Positions 52,755 to 61,926 of a stretch of 64,000 nucleotides of DNA are shown here, piece by piece. The notes beneath the pieces were generated by a model. It did no database searches and was not told the origin of the DNA. It worked only from the letters and a program-made list of their open reading frames with translations. Origin of the DNA: Nonlabens sp. MB-3u-79 (GTDB taxonomy: Bacteria; Bacteroidota; Bacteroidia; Flavobacteriales; Flavobacteriaceae); assembly GCF_002831625.1 (NCBI RefSeq), contig NZ_CP025116.1, forward strand, positions 62,001 through 126,000, written 5' to 3'. The position numbers and the translations under genes were made by a program. Numbering within the stretch: position 1 is the first letter of the stretch; the number at the start of each line of letters is the position of its first letter.

Positions 52755-54242
52755 TTAAAAAAATAAAGGGTTAGGTATATCTTTAGTTCTAAAAACATTA
52801 TTCTTTACTGTAGACCCAATAACCTCTTCTAGATCATTATAAAAACCGGCTCTTTTTTTATCTAGATAAATGACAAGTTCCTTATCTATATAATTTTTGA
52901 ACATTTCTAAGCCTACAGCATCAATTAATACTGTTTTAACCCCTAATTCCCTTGCCTCAATTGTACAACCAGAATAATTAGTAATATGTAATAAAGAGCA
53001 CGATAAAACGGTAGGTAATGGAGTATCATTTGGCCGTTGAATGGTATATTTTCCTTTTTCCACTTCATGTTTATTCAAATAGTCTTCAATGAGATAAGAC
53101 TCTTGAGTATTACTAGGGTGTAACCTGAGCACCCATTTGTGTTTAGATTTTTTTATCAACTTAATAATCTCTGGGGTAAACGTATTCTCTAGAGTAAATA
53201 AAGGAAAAGTTTGTAGTGAATATAAAACAACCAGTGCCCTTTCTTGAGGCCCTTCTTGTACTTGTTTATTCTGAATATAAGCGAGCCACGGCTGCCCATA
53301 AACTTTTGCAGTAGTACCTACTGGAACTGCCCACCTATTAATCTCTTTTGCAGATTCTTCATCCCAGCACCAGTATTCTTTGGGCATTATAGAAAAACCG
53401 TTTTTTGGAACTTTAGTCCAGCTGGCATATGCCATATGTACCTCGGTTTGTGGGCCATGTTGAAAATCTACGCTAGTAATACCCAATTGATTTGCAGCAA
53501 ACATGCAAGACCACATACTATCAAAACCATAATAACTCACTGCTATAACTTTCTTTGTCTGAGTTTTTATTAAATATTGAGTATAAAAATCAGCATATAC
53601 TCTAATCTTAGTAGACCAGAGATCTATTTTATTTTCAACTAGCTGATCAGCAACTTTATAAAGACCACATTCAATAAGAAATTGTTTTAATTGATCGAGC
53701 CCTTCCACATAGTGAGCTTGTTTGTTTTGGATCCTATTAAAAAAACATAGCAGTTTATATTTTTTATAATGGAAATCTAAATACGGAGTTACTTCCTCAA
53801 CGGCACTTTGATGATAACAAGGCTCCAAACTCTTTTTTATTTCAAAAGTAAAGGAGTCGTTTTCTAATTCATTTGCGGAGATCATGCTATCAAAAAACCT
53901 ATTGAAATAGGCGCCCTCGTGTTGCACCTTATGCATATTCAGACTCATAAATAGTAATGCTTTAGAAGTAGTACTTTTAAAGAATCGTTTATAATTTATA
54001 TAAGACTTCCATAATTGCTTCAGACCATCCAATTTGGAAATACTTGTCTTCTCAGTATGCTGCTCTAGCACAGCCTTGAAACCCTCCTTTTTTAAAGAAT
54101 GAATAAGCGCGTAGTACAATTTTACTCTTATATGTGGCCAGAAATAAATATCATTATAGACCCATTGATCTACCGGATATCTTTGCTCAATATCTAGAAT
54201 AAACTTCTTGATTTCCTGAAAATTTGCAACTCCTTTTACCAT
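52755..54242 (-). CDS. Unassigned large GT-B-like capsule protein
   Basis: This 495-residue soluble protein has a long helical N-terminal half and a C-terminal half with VIAVSYYGFDSMWSCMFAAN, the motif TSVDFQHGPQTEVHMAY, and TNYSGCTIEARELGVKTVLID near the end. The FQHG motif and the S-G-x-T-x-E-A element match surface-polysaccharide transferases of the GT-B type, but the family is not one I can name. It abuts the GT2 gene at 54243, so it belongs to the same locus. Confidence 0.6.
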   Translation of the reverse strand: MVKGVANFQEIKKFILDIEQRYPVDQWVYNDIYFWPHIRVKLYYALIHSLKKEGFKAVLEQHTEKTSISKLDGLKQLWKSYINYKRFFKSTTSKALLFMSLNMHKVQHEGAYFNRFFDSMISANELENDSFTFEIKKSLEPCYHQSAVEEVTPYLDFHYKKYKLLCFFNRIQNKQAHYVEGLDQLKQFLIECGLYKVADQLVENKIDLWSTKIRVYADFYTQYLIKTQTKKVIAVSYYGFDSMWSCMFAANQLGITSVDFQHGPQTEVHMAYASWTKVPKNGFSIMPKEYWCWDEESAKEINRWAVPVGTTAKVYGQPWLAYIQNKQVQEGPQERALVVLYSLQTFPLFTLENTFTPEIIKLIKKSKHKWVLRLHPSNTQESYLIEDYLNKHEVEKGKYTIQRPNDTPLPTVLSCSLLHITNYSGCTIEARELGVKTVLIDAVGLEMFKNYIDKELVIYLDKKRAGFYNDLEEVIGSTVKNNVFRTKDIPNPLFF

Positions 54243-55322
54243 TTAACCCTTTATATCTCCATGAATGGACAAGAGAATCACCCCTGACTGCTGTAGGTAT
54301 TCATAAGAATACGCCCTGTTTCTGTAATGCAAAATAATCAGTTCCAGCAACCTATTATTGACCTCATCCATAGATAGTATTGGTTTTGATTTTTTCTTTA
54401 TCAGACCTTTGGTAGCCTCTTTAAGATTTATGGATACTTTACTGATCCTTATAAGCACCGGACGATCTAGTGTATGTTCTACTAAACTGACGAATAAGCC
54501 TTCCACTTCTTGTCTGTAATTTTTAATGTGCCAGGTCTCCAAAGAATCCTTTAAAATAGTATACTCCTTAGGATCACAAAGCAAACCCCATTGGTGATTT
54601 AAATTGGCTTTAGTAGTGTTCCGCTTTCGCGAAAGCTCATAATATTCGTGATTCACCTTCTCTAAATGGCTGTGAAAGGCTTGCTTACTTTTAGGATTTC
54701 TATAGTTTTTTTCATGCCACTGATGTAAGAGCAGTAATTCTTCTTGATAAAGAACTGTTGCTACTCCTATGCGTTCTAGGCGATCAAACATATCGGCATC
54801 TTCGGCACCCCAATTGTGATAGAACTCATCAAAACCATTCAAATCTTGTAGCTTCTGGGTATTAAAAATAGCGCTACCTGTTAATCCCCCAATAAAATCT
54901 ACTTCGTAGTCCTTGAACTCTTTGGAGACTTCAGCCTCGTCTTCTTTTAAAAAACCATAAGGAAAATTGTAAACAACATCTTCCCTCGCTAATTGCATGG
55001 CTTTTTTTATAAATTGAGGATGAACGATACAATCCATATCCAATACCATAAAATAAGTAGTTGTGCTACCCTTCAACACCATATTAATGGCACGTGTTTT
55101 ATGAAAAAGCTGACCTTGGGTTGGACATAAAATCAAATGTACGGAAGTAAAAGAATTGATTAAAGATCCCAGATCTGACTGATATGACTCTGAACTACCA
55201 TAATCAACAACGACCAGCTTAGTGGAATCACCTAATTGTGGGACAATAGAGGATAAACTGCGTCCTACCGTTTCTAAATTACGATTGCGATTAGGAATTA
55301 CAATAGTGATGCTATCAGACAT
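54243..55322 (-). CDS. GT2 glycosyltransferase with GT7-like C-terminal region
   Basis: This 359-residue protein begins with the family 2 fold (TIVIPNRNRNLETVGRSLSS, then VVDYGSSESY) and has the metal motif MVLDMDCIVHPQF. The acceptor region FIGGLTGSAIFNTQKLQDLNG and FDEFYHNWGAEDADMFDRL resembles the galactosyltransferase C-terminal domain seen in chondroitin-type polymerases. ELSRKRNTT near residue 230 is palindrome-encoded. A 100-bp gap separates it from the acyltransferase gene. Confidence 0.85.
   Translation of the reverse strand: MSDSITIVIPNRNRNLETVGRSLSSIVPQLGDSTKLVVVDYGSSESYQSDLGSLINSFTSVHLILCPTQGQLFHKTRAINMVLKGSTTTYFMVLDMDCIVHPQFIKKAMQLAREDVVYNFPYGFLKEDEAEVSKEFKDYEVDFIGGLTGSAIFNTQKLQDLNGFDEFYHNWGAEDADMFDRLERIGVATVLYQEELLLLHQWHEKNYRNPKSKQAFHSHLEKVNHEYYELSRKRNTTKANLNHQWGLLCDPKEYTILKDSLETWHIKNYRQEVEGLFVSLVEHTLDRPVLIRISKVSINLKEATKGLIKKKSKPILSMDEVNNRLLELIILHYRNRAYSYEYLQQSGVILLSIHGDIKG
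54621..54636. repeat. CTTTCGCGAAAG palindrome, copy 11
   Basis: 16-bp form inside the GT2 gene, read as LSRKR. Confidence 0.95.
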
Positions 55323-55422
55323 AAAAAAAACGTGTGGTACTATTTATAAAGTCGTAAGATAGGAAAGCTATTTCTATCATAATGATTTGAACGCGTGTGT
55401 GTGTGATTTTATTTAAATACTC

Positions 55423-56436
55423 CTATTTATATCTCAATGCCCTTTTCTCAACAAAGTGCCATGACAGATAACCCATAATTATCGACAGTATGATAGAAAA
55501 AATGATGAACTCAACTAGCTCAAATTTAAAATAAAATATTAAAATTTGTTGAATAGGAAATGCATAAATATAAATCCCATAAGATGGATCTCCATATTTA
55601 CCAAAGCTTGAAACACCCTTAATAGCCGTAAAACCTAATCCCAGTATTACAATTGGGAATAGCACATGTTTGACGACACTATAAAAATTAAAATATAGGG
55701 AAGCTGCAAGCAAGATCACCCCTAACCACAGTATCCATTGCTTGTTCCAGTTTTTAAAATCAAGAACTGCCAAGAGCACCCCCGCAATAAAAAAGCCGCC
55801 TAGATTAAATAAGGGTAAACCTTGCATACCCAATAGTTTGGAACCCCCAAAACGATCTAGTCCGAATTGAAAAAACACCATCCAAATAAGAAACAACAAG
55901 CTAGCTATAATGATGATCTTAACGGGCTTCTTTCTTATCAATAAGAAAAGCATAACTAATAAATAGAGGCTAAATTCATAACGAATAGTCCATAAAGAGC
56001 CATTGATAGAATGATAAGGTAAATTAGCAAATACTCCATCTACCGTACCTTGAAAACCATAAAGAGATAAATTATTGGGAAGGTAAGTCCAATAACTTAA
56101 ATTCTCCCCTAAAGGTACAGACCCGTTATATAAAATGGGAATGATTAAAATAGTCAAGAACAACACCACAAACAAAGCCGGGAAAAGTCTTAAAAATCGT
56201 TTCTTCAAATAATCCCAAATGCCAGAGCTGCGTACCAAACTTTTATAAATAAAATAACCGCTGATTACAAAAAAACCAGCTAGTCCTATATCTGAAAAAC
56301 TGAGTTGGCCATTGGTATAATTCACCAACCATTCCTGATCAGCTATACCTAGTAGCGCAAAAGAATGCGAGATTAAAACGAACAAGGCAAATACAAACCT
56401 TAGAAAATCGAAGTTGTTATGATGTCTTTGAATCAT
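55423..56436 (-). CDS. Acyltransferase 3 family membrane protein (OafA-like)
   Basis: This 337-residue protein has about ten transmembrane helices and the family start NNFDFLRFVFALFVLISHSFAL with the catalytic-type His, followed by FFVISGYFIYKSL and later NGSLWTIRYEFSLYL. The family transfers acetyl or other acyl groups to sugars at the membrane. In a polysaccharide locus it probably decorates the repeat unit, in addition to the MBOAT system at 46220. It overlaps the next gene by one base. Confidence 0.92.
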   Translation of the reverse strand: MIQRHHNNFDFLRFVFALFVLISHSFALLGIADQEWLVNYTNGQLSFSDIGLAGFFVISGYFIYKSLVRSSGIWDYLKKRFLRLFPALFVVLFLTILIIPILYNGSVPLGENLSYWTYLPNNLSLYGFQGTVDGVFANLPYHSINGSLWTIRYEFSLYLLVMLFLLIRKKPVKIIIIASLLFLIWMVFFQFGLDRFGGSKLLGMQGLPLFNLGGFFIAGVLLAVLDFKNWNKQWILWLGVILLAASLYFNFYSVVKHVLFPIVILGLGFTAIKGVSSFGKYGDPSYGIYIYAFPIQQILIFYFKFELVEFIIFSIILSIIMGYLSWHFVEKRALRYK

Positions 56437-57218
56437 TAAAACTTTTTAGGCTTGTTGCTCACAAAGGATAGCACGTAAAAAAAACGTTTCCACACATAAT
56501 ATATATCAGAGATTAAGTTCTTAAACGCGCGGTAAAAGCCCATAATTAAACCGTTGAAAGCTGACTTATAGTAAACATCTTGATGCCATAGTTGGTAATT
56601 CCCTATAAGGTCATTTTTAAATCTAAAGAACAACTGTTGTTTAGTGCGTTTGATCTCATAATTAAAAATAGCGGGTACCAAATCAATCTCGTAGCCGTGT
56701 TCTAAGACTCGTTTGGACCATTCCTTATCCTCAAAAGTAGCTACCTCCTCATTAAAGGGATGCTTTTCCCAAACCTTTTTATTAAAGGCAGATCCTGAAA
56801 ATATCAATCCTGCTCTATTAGGATCTTCTTTTGAACTTAGTTTATTGATATAATTTTTATAATCATTTGAATTATGAAGGCACCGTACTCCTGCTAGATT
56901 TTTATTCTTCTCAAACGCCATTTTTATCAATTTGAAAAAATCATGACTGACTGGATAAGAATGAGCGCTAAAGATCACTACAATATCACAAGAGGCTTTT
57001 TGAGCAGCAAAGTTCGCACTGCCACCATAGCTAAACTTTTCAATACTTTCAAAGCGAGCTTTATAACTGGCTGTCACTTCCTCACTTTTATCTGTAGACA
57101 GGTTATCAATGACTACAATTTCAGCAATATCATCAGCATAGCGTTCTCTTAAGTTTTTGAGTAAAAAACCTAATGCCTTATCCTGATTTTTATTACGTAT
57201 GACTACAGAAAGCTTCAT
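56436..57218 (-). CDS. GT2 glycosyltransferase lacking a clear DxD
   Basis: This 260-residue protein has a family 2 start (LSVVIRNKNQDKALGFLLKN, then IVVIDNLSTDKSEEVTA) and the usual FSGSAFNKKVWEKHPFNEEV acceptor region. The position of the metal-binding DxD reads FSAHSYPVSHDFF instead. That HS-P variant occurs in some rhamnosyl-like GT2 members, so it may still be active. It overlaps the acyltransferase gene by one base. Confidence 0.8.
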   Translation of the reverse strand: MKLSVVIRNKNQDKALGFLLKNLRERYADDIAEIVVIDNLSTDKSEEVTASYKARFESIEKFSYGGSANFAAQKASCDIVVIFSAHSYPVSHDFFKLIKMAFEKNKNLAGVRCLHNSNDYKNYINKLSSKEDPNRAGLIFSGSAFNKKVWEKHPFNEEVATFEDKEWSKRVLEHGYEIDLVPAIFNYEIKRTKQQLFFRFKNDLIGNYQLWHQDVYYKSAFNGLIMGFYRAFKNLISDIYYVWKRFFYVLSFVSNKPKKF

Positions 57219-57222
57219 GGTA

Positions 57223-58077
57223 TTATTTTAAACTATTTCTTAATATGGCAATTGGTTTTAAAAAGATTTTTGAAAATTTCAAAAATTTATTGTTTTTTAA
57301 ACGTATTTCTGAGGCGCGATGTGTGCGTATGTTGTAAAACATAACTGATACAAAATTATCGAAATCCTTAATATAAAGTTCCTTATGTTTCTTAATAATA
57401 TATTCTTTATTATCCTCAAAGTGGTTTTTTATGGTATTCACCAGCATGGACTTTTTTGCCTTGCGATAAAAGAATAAAAATTCAGGAATGATTGCATAAG
57501 AACTACCTAGTTTAGTCGTAGAGATCCAAAACTCCCAATCTTCAAATCCGTTTTTCATCGCCTCATCATAGCCCCCTACCTCAGTCCATAACGATTTTCG
57601 ATATAACGATGTAGCAACTAATTGATTTTGATAGAGTAGATTTATTACGTTGTTTCCTTTGGGTTTTAATTCATCTATGACATTAGAAATATTATTGATA
57701 AAAATCGCAGTATAACAAGAAACGATTCCTATACTTTCATTAGAATCCAGTATTGGAACTAACTTAGTTAGGTAATCTTCATGCAATAAATCATCCGCAT
57801 CTAATGGCAAGATGTAGGTTCCAGTTGCCGTTTTAATTCCGCTATTACGAGCACTGGATAATCCGCCATTTTCTTTAAAAACATATTTAAATCTAACATC
57901 TTTTTTACACCACTTTTGTGCTACTCTTGCCGTATCATCTGGGCTGCCGTCATTTACAATGATACATTCCCAATTCTGATAGGTTTGATCTAAAACAGAC
58001 GCCAAACTTACATCAAGAAAATGTGCCTGCTTATAGCAAGGAACAATAATTGAAACCATAGATTGCTTTATATTCAT
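57223..58077 (-). CDS. GT2 glycosyltransferase
   Basis: This 284-residue protein has the GT-A start SIIVPCYKQAHFLDVSLAS, the metal motif ILPLDADDLLHEDYL and a mid-acceptor NGFEDWEFWISTTKLGSSY. It belongs to a set of three close paralogues with the genes at 58082 and 59931, which share NG(F/Y)EDWEFW-type blocks. A 4-bp gap separates it from its upstream neighbour. Confidence 0.88.
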   Translation of the reverse strand: MNIKQSMVSIIVPCYKQAHFLDVSLASVLDQTYQNWECIIVNDGSPDDTARVAQKWCKKDVRFKYVFKENGGLSSARNSGIKTATGTYILPLDADDLLHEDYLTKLVPILDSNESIGIVSCYTAIFINNISNVIDELKPKGNNVINLLYQNQLVATSLYRKSLWTEVGGYDEAMKNGFEDWEFWISTTKLGSSYAIIPEFLFFYRKAKKSMLVNTIKNHFEDNKEYIIKKHKELYIKDFDNFVSVMFYNIRTHRASEIRLKNNKFLKFSKIFLKPIAILRNSLK

Positions 58078-58081
58078 CTAG

Positions 58082-58930
58082 TTAACTCCATAGGTTTTTC
58101 ACAAATCTAAGAGGTTTTAAGAGAAATGAGCCTAGACGGTAATCTTTACTTTTCTGCATATTTACAATCGAATTTCTTAATTTATTATTTTGATTGATCA
58201 TTTGTAGGTATACCTTTTCCGAATTTACAAGGTATAAGTCTTGATGCTTTCTGTAGATCGCTTTTCTTAGTTCTACATCAAACTGAGCTACTGCTACTTG
58301 ATCACGAGAAGTGTTTTTAATTCTATAATAAAACAACACCTCTGGAATAATATGCATTTTCCCATTATTCTTTAAAATAGAGATCCAAAACTCCCAATCT
58401 TCATAACCATTTTTAAAATTAGTATCATAACCACCTACCTTTTTCCAGCATGACCTTCTAAACATACCAGAAGCGATGCCATTATTTTTTACTAAAAAAT
58501 TAGTAACGCCACCACCCAGAGGCTCAATAACATCTTCTATGAATTTGTTACTCCTATGCTTTTGATAAAAACAACAAACCGCCGCCGTTTCTTTGTCCTT
58601 TTGAAGAATTATTAATGCTTTTTCAATAAATGTAGGTTCAAAATGATCATCTGCGTCTAAACTTAGAATATGTCTAGTTTCGGCTAACTCAATAGCATTA
58701 TTTCTGGCGATCGCAACACCTTGATTATTTTGAAACACCAGTTGAATCAAAGGATTATCTAGCGACTTAAGAATGTCTTTTGTCTCTTGCTGTGATCCAT
58801 CATCAACTATGATGATTTTTTCTGGTAGCACAGTTTGATGTAACACAGAGTCTATCGCTTGTGTTATATAAAGTCCATCGTTATAACAAGGTATAATAAC
58901 AGTTACATCGCTTTTTAGGCTATTTGACAT
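58082..58930 (-). CDS. GT2 glycosyltransferase, paralogue of 57223
   Basis: This 282-residue protein has VTVIIPCYNDGLYITQAIDS, the metal motif ILSLDADDHFEPTFI and NGYEDWEFWISILKNNG. It shares the PCYN, DADD and EDWEFW blocks with its neighbours at 57223 and 59931. The C-terminal 50 residues (RKHQDLYLVNSEKVYL) are charged and helical. Confidence 0.88.
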   Translation of the reverse strand: MSNSLKSDVTVIIPCYNDGLYITQAIDSVLHQTVLPEKIIIVDDGSQQETKDILKSLDNPLIQLVFQNNQGVAIARNNAIELAETRHILSLDADDHFEPTFIEKALIILQKDKETAAVCCFYQKHRSNKFIEDVIEPLGGGVTNFLVKNNGIASGMFRRSCWKKVGGYDTNFKNGYEDWEFWISILKNNGKMHIIPEVLFYYRIKNTSRDQVAVAQFDVELRKAIYRKHQDLYLVNSEKVYLQMINQNNKLRNSIVNMQKSKDYRLGSFLLKPLRFVKNLWS

Positions 58931-58979
58931 GATAAAACATATATTTAAGATTCACCTTGGACTCTATTAAATGATTCAA

Positions 58980-59921
58980 CTATTCTAATCCTTTACGCAC
59001 ATATTTTACCAACTGATAACCTTTACCTGTTAGGTAGGAAAGTGCCATAGCCATAGGATATAAAACACCTTTAATCCCGTTGTATTTTATTAATAAAGAG
59101 GTTGCGCCCGATATATTTTCTGGCCATTGTTTTATGGTTGCTAGTTTAAAAGACAACTGTATATAACATGACAGCAACCATTTCAATAAAGACTTAGGTG
59201 CTATATCCTTCAAATATAAAGCAGTAATATAATAAAGCTCTGCGTTCATTTTGTCTACAAAAAGTGAATCTTTGCGCGCTTTCACCACAAAACCATCATC
59301 GTGAATTCTCCTATGACTTAAAATTTCATTGATTAAATAACCATTTTGAGTAAGTAAAAGTAATTTAATATTGTATTGATACTCACTTGCTTGATCTCTA
59401 ATACTACCAGCAAACTCTATCTGGTCTGCAAAGATTCTCTTTACTAATAAATCATTTGTAATCCATGCTGTTTTGAACGTAGCAAATAAAGTAGCACTAA
59501 GTTTTATATTATCTCTATCGATCTCATATGGCCGTTCTAAAAGGCCGGTAGTGTCAAAATTGATACAATCCCCTACTACAAAATCGTACCCTCCCTCTTC
59601 TAGATGCTTCATGCTTGTCTCTAAATGCTGTGGCAGCATGACATCATCACTATCAAAAAACTTAATATGCGAACCTTTAGAAAGTGAATAACCAAAATTC
59701 CTGGAATGATTAGCTCCTTTGGCAATATGCGCAGGCCTTTTTACATAGATAAACCGATCATCTGCTTTCTCAAAAGCAGCTGCTATTTCCTCTGTATGAT
59801 CTGTAGATCCATCGTCTACTATAATGCATTCAAAGTCTGTATAGGTTTGATTTTGGATGGACTTTAGTGTCTCTTCAATATATGTTGCTCGATTGTAGGT
59901 AGCGATAATGATGGAAATCAT
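58980..59921 (-). CDS. GT2 glycosyltransferase
   Basis: This 313-residue protein begins MISIIIATYNRATYIEETL, has FECIIVDDGSTDHTEEI, the metal motif IKFFDSDDVMLPQHL and a C-terminal amphipathic region. The dissimilar acceptor half (WITNDLLVKRIFADQIEF) sets it apart from the neighbouring paralogues. Confidence 0.88.
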   Translation of the reverse strand: MISIIIATYNRATYIEETLKSIQNQTYTDFECIIVDDGSTDHTEEIAAAFEKADDRFIYVKRPAHIAKGANHSRNFGYSLSKGSHIKFFDSDDVMLPQHLETSMKHLEEGGYDFVVGDCINFDTTGLLERPYEIDRDNIKLSATLFATFKTAWITNDLLVKRIFADQIEFAGSIRDQASEYQYNIKLLLLTQNGYLINEILSHRRIHDDGFVVKARKDSLFVDKMNAELYYITALYLKDIAPKSLLKWLLSCYIQLSFKLATIKQWPENISGATSLLIKYNGIKGVLYPMAMALSYLTGKGYQLVKYVRKGLE

Positions 59922-59930
59922 AGGTTCTTT

Positions 59931-60767
59931 TTAATTGGACTTGAATATGTTTTTCAGTCGTTCTAGGAGGGTAATAATGGAATGACTGCATTTAAAGGAA
60001 GTGCTGTTTTTAATTCTTTGATTTTCCTTCTTTAACCTATTATTTTCTTTTATAAATTCTTTAAAAAAATAGGCGCTATGTTGCTCATAATCTTCTCGAT
60101 ATTTATAAAATAGTTGCATGCGTAATTCAAGGTCCTTGCGCTCTGCACGATCATTTCTGGAGGCATCTGTATCTGTGTAATTAAAAAGTACTTCTCTTAC
60201 GACTCCGTAGGCATAACCCAGCTTTAAGATCCGGATATTTAAATCCCAATCCTCATACCCCAACTGCATTTCTTCATCATACAGCCCAGCTTCTATGATG
60301 GCTTTCTTTTTAAATAGCAAGCATGCAATAGCGCCATTACGTATCAAACAAGATTGGAAGCTTATTGGTTCAGGAATGTAAGGCAGTACCTTTTCACCCT
60401 TAACCACTCTCGTATAGCCACACATTACAGCTCCTAGATTCTCATTTTCAGAAAATTTAATAAGTGCTTTTTCCACAAAACTAGGCTCAAAAAAATCGTC
60501 CCCATCTAAGGTGAGTATATAAGTTCCTAATGCTTTTCTAATAGCATTGTTTCTCGCCACACCAACACCTTGATTCTCTTGATTGATGATAACCATCTGG
60601 TTGTGTTGTAACTGGTAGGCATTAAGCACCTCAAGAGAAGCATCAGTAGAGCCGTCATTGATCACAATAATTTGGTCTATGACTACGGTTTGTTGTAAGA
60701 GACTATCCATTGCTCTACCTATGGTAGATTGGGCATTATAACAGGGAATAATAGCAGATACAAGCAT
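59931..60767 (-). CDS. GT2 glycosyltransferase, paralogue of 57223/58082
   Basis: This 278-residue protein has VSAIIPCYNAQSTIGRAMDS, the metal motif ILTLDGDDFFEPSFV and LGYEDWDLNIRILKLGY. It is the third member of the closely related set. A 123-bp gap with a degraded palindrome separates it from the next gene. Confidence 0.88.
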   Translation of the reverse strand: MLVSAIIPCYNAQSTIGRAMDSLLQQTVVIDQIIVINDGSTDASLEVLNAYQLQHNQMVIINQENQGVGVARNNAIRKALGTYILTLDGDDFFEPSFVEKALIKFSENENLGAVMCGYTRVVKGEKVLPYIPEPISFQSCLIRNGAIACLLFKKKAIIEAGLYDEEMQLGYEDWDLNIRILKLGYAYGVVREVLFNYTDTDASRNDRAERKDLELRMQLFYKYREDYEQHSAYFFKEFIKENNRLKKENQRIKNSTSFKCSHSIITLLERLKNIFKSN

Positions 60768-60812
60768 AAAACAAAATTAGCCTTTTTAATAGGTATACTT
60801 ATTATAATTGTT

Positions 60813-60826
60813 CCGCTTTCGCGAAA
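60813..60826. repeat. CTTTCGCGAAA palindrome, copy 12 (degenerate, intergenic)
   Basis: CCGCTTTCGCGAAAC: the right arm is broken after GAAA; in the gap between two GT2 genes. Confidence 0.8.
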
Positions 60827-60890
60827 CTTCTCCCAAATTCACTTCGGGAAGCGAAATAAACACCCATCTATGGATTCGATCTACTCCATT

Positions 60891-61733
60891 TTATAAGGAA
60901 CGTTTTTTTCTTAAAATGAAGGAAAGAAGGGAAATGAATTTATTCAATATCTTGAGTAATGTTTTATTAGTAGTGATCAGACCTATTTGTGGATGCACCA
61001 AATCATAAATAGCTGCTTTACTATTGTTCTCCTTTATTAATGCATCATAGTTAGAGTCATAAAGATCATAATGATCTAATAAAACTGTTTTGATCTCTTG
61101 TTTTCTTAGCTCCGTAAAATCTGCCGAAGTAGAAATACCACCTTCATAAAAATTAGAAATGGTAAGGTCTATTTTTTGATAAGAAACATGCTCCGCACAA
61201 ATCACATTTAAGAAAAATGCCCAATCAGATACTATCTTTAAATCGGTGCGGTAATGGCCGTAAACATCAAAGAGTTCTTTTTTAATAAATGTCGCTGGAT
61301 GACCTAAGGAAGTGTTTTTAAAAAAATTAAAATCCAACTCACTAGGGTAACGATGTATAAAGCTAGGTCTATCTTCTCCTATGATGTATAAATCGCCGTA
61401 TACTATTGCTAAGCTTGTATTTAAATAAGGTTGCACCTTACTTAAAACATCATTGCTGTATAAGGTATCCCCACTATTCAAAAAAAGCAGGTAGTCTCCT
61501 GTTGCTTTTAGAATCCCTTTATTCATAGCGTCATACACCCCATGATCCGGTTCACTGGAGTAAAAACTGAAGTTGTTTTTATAGGACTCCATAAGTTCTT
61601 TACTAGCATCAGTACTGCCGCCATCTATAAGTATATGCTCATAGTTGGTCGCCGTTTGTTCTTGGACGCTTTTAATAGTGCGCTCGAGACCTTGGACGTC
61701 GTTGTAGTTGATGGTGATGATGGATATTCTCAT
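60891..61733 (-). CDS. WcaE-type GT2 glycosyltransferase
   Basis: This 280-residue protein starts ISIITINYNDVQGLERTIKS with HILIDGGSTDAS and has LLFLNSGDTLYSNDVL in place of the D-x-D-D box, as in WcaE-like (colanic acid type) members. LGHPATFIKKELFDVYGHY is also typical. It resembles the gene at 62809. Confidence 0.88.
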   Translation of the reverse strand: MRISIITINYNDVQGLERTIKSVQEQTATNYEHILIDGGSTDASKELMESYKNNFSFYSSEPDHGVYDAMNKGILKATGDYLLFLNSGDTLYSNDVLSKVQPYLNTSLAIVYGDLYIIGEDRPSFIHRYPSELDFNFFKNTSLGHPATFIKKELFDVYGHYRTDLKIVSDWAFFLNVICAEHVSYQKIDLTISNFYEGGISTSADFTELRKQEIKTVLLDHYDLYDSNYDALIKENNSKAAIYDLVHPQIGLITTNKTLLKILNKFISLLSFILRKKRSL

Positions 61734-61926
61734 AAGAATAGAATTGTCTATAACATCTCTCTTACAGAGGTAATAGCTTTAGTATTATGGGCTTTGTAGG
61801 TAGGGTATTTCAATATCTTTAATAAAACAGCATCTGTAAAATAAGTGCTGTTGAATGTTTTGATCTGAAAAATTGATGTAGCTTTTAATGCAAAATATGC
61901 TTATAATAGAAATTAAGTTTATTAAA

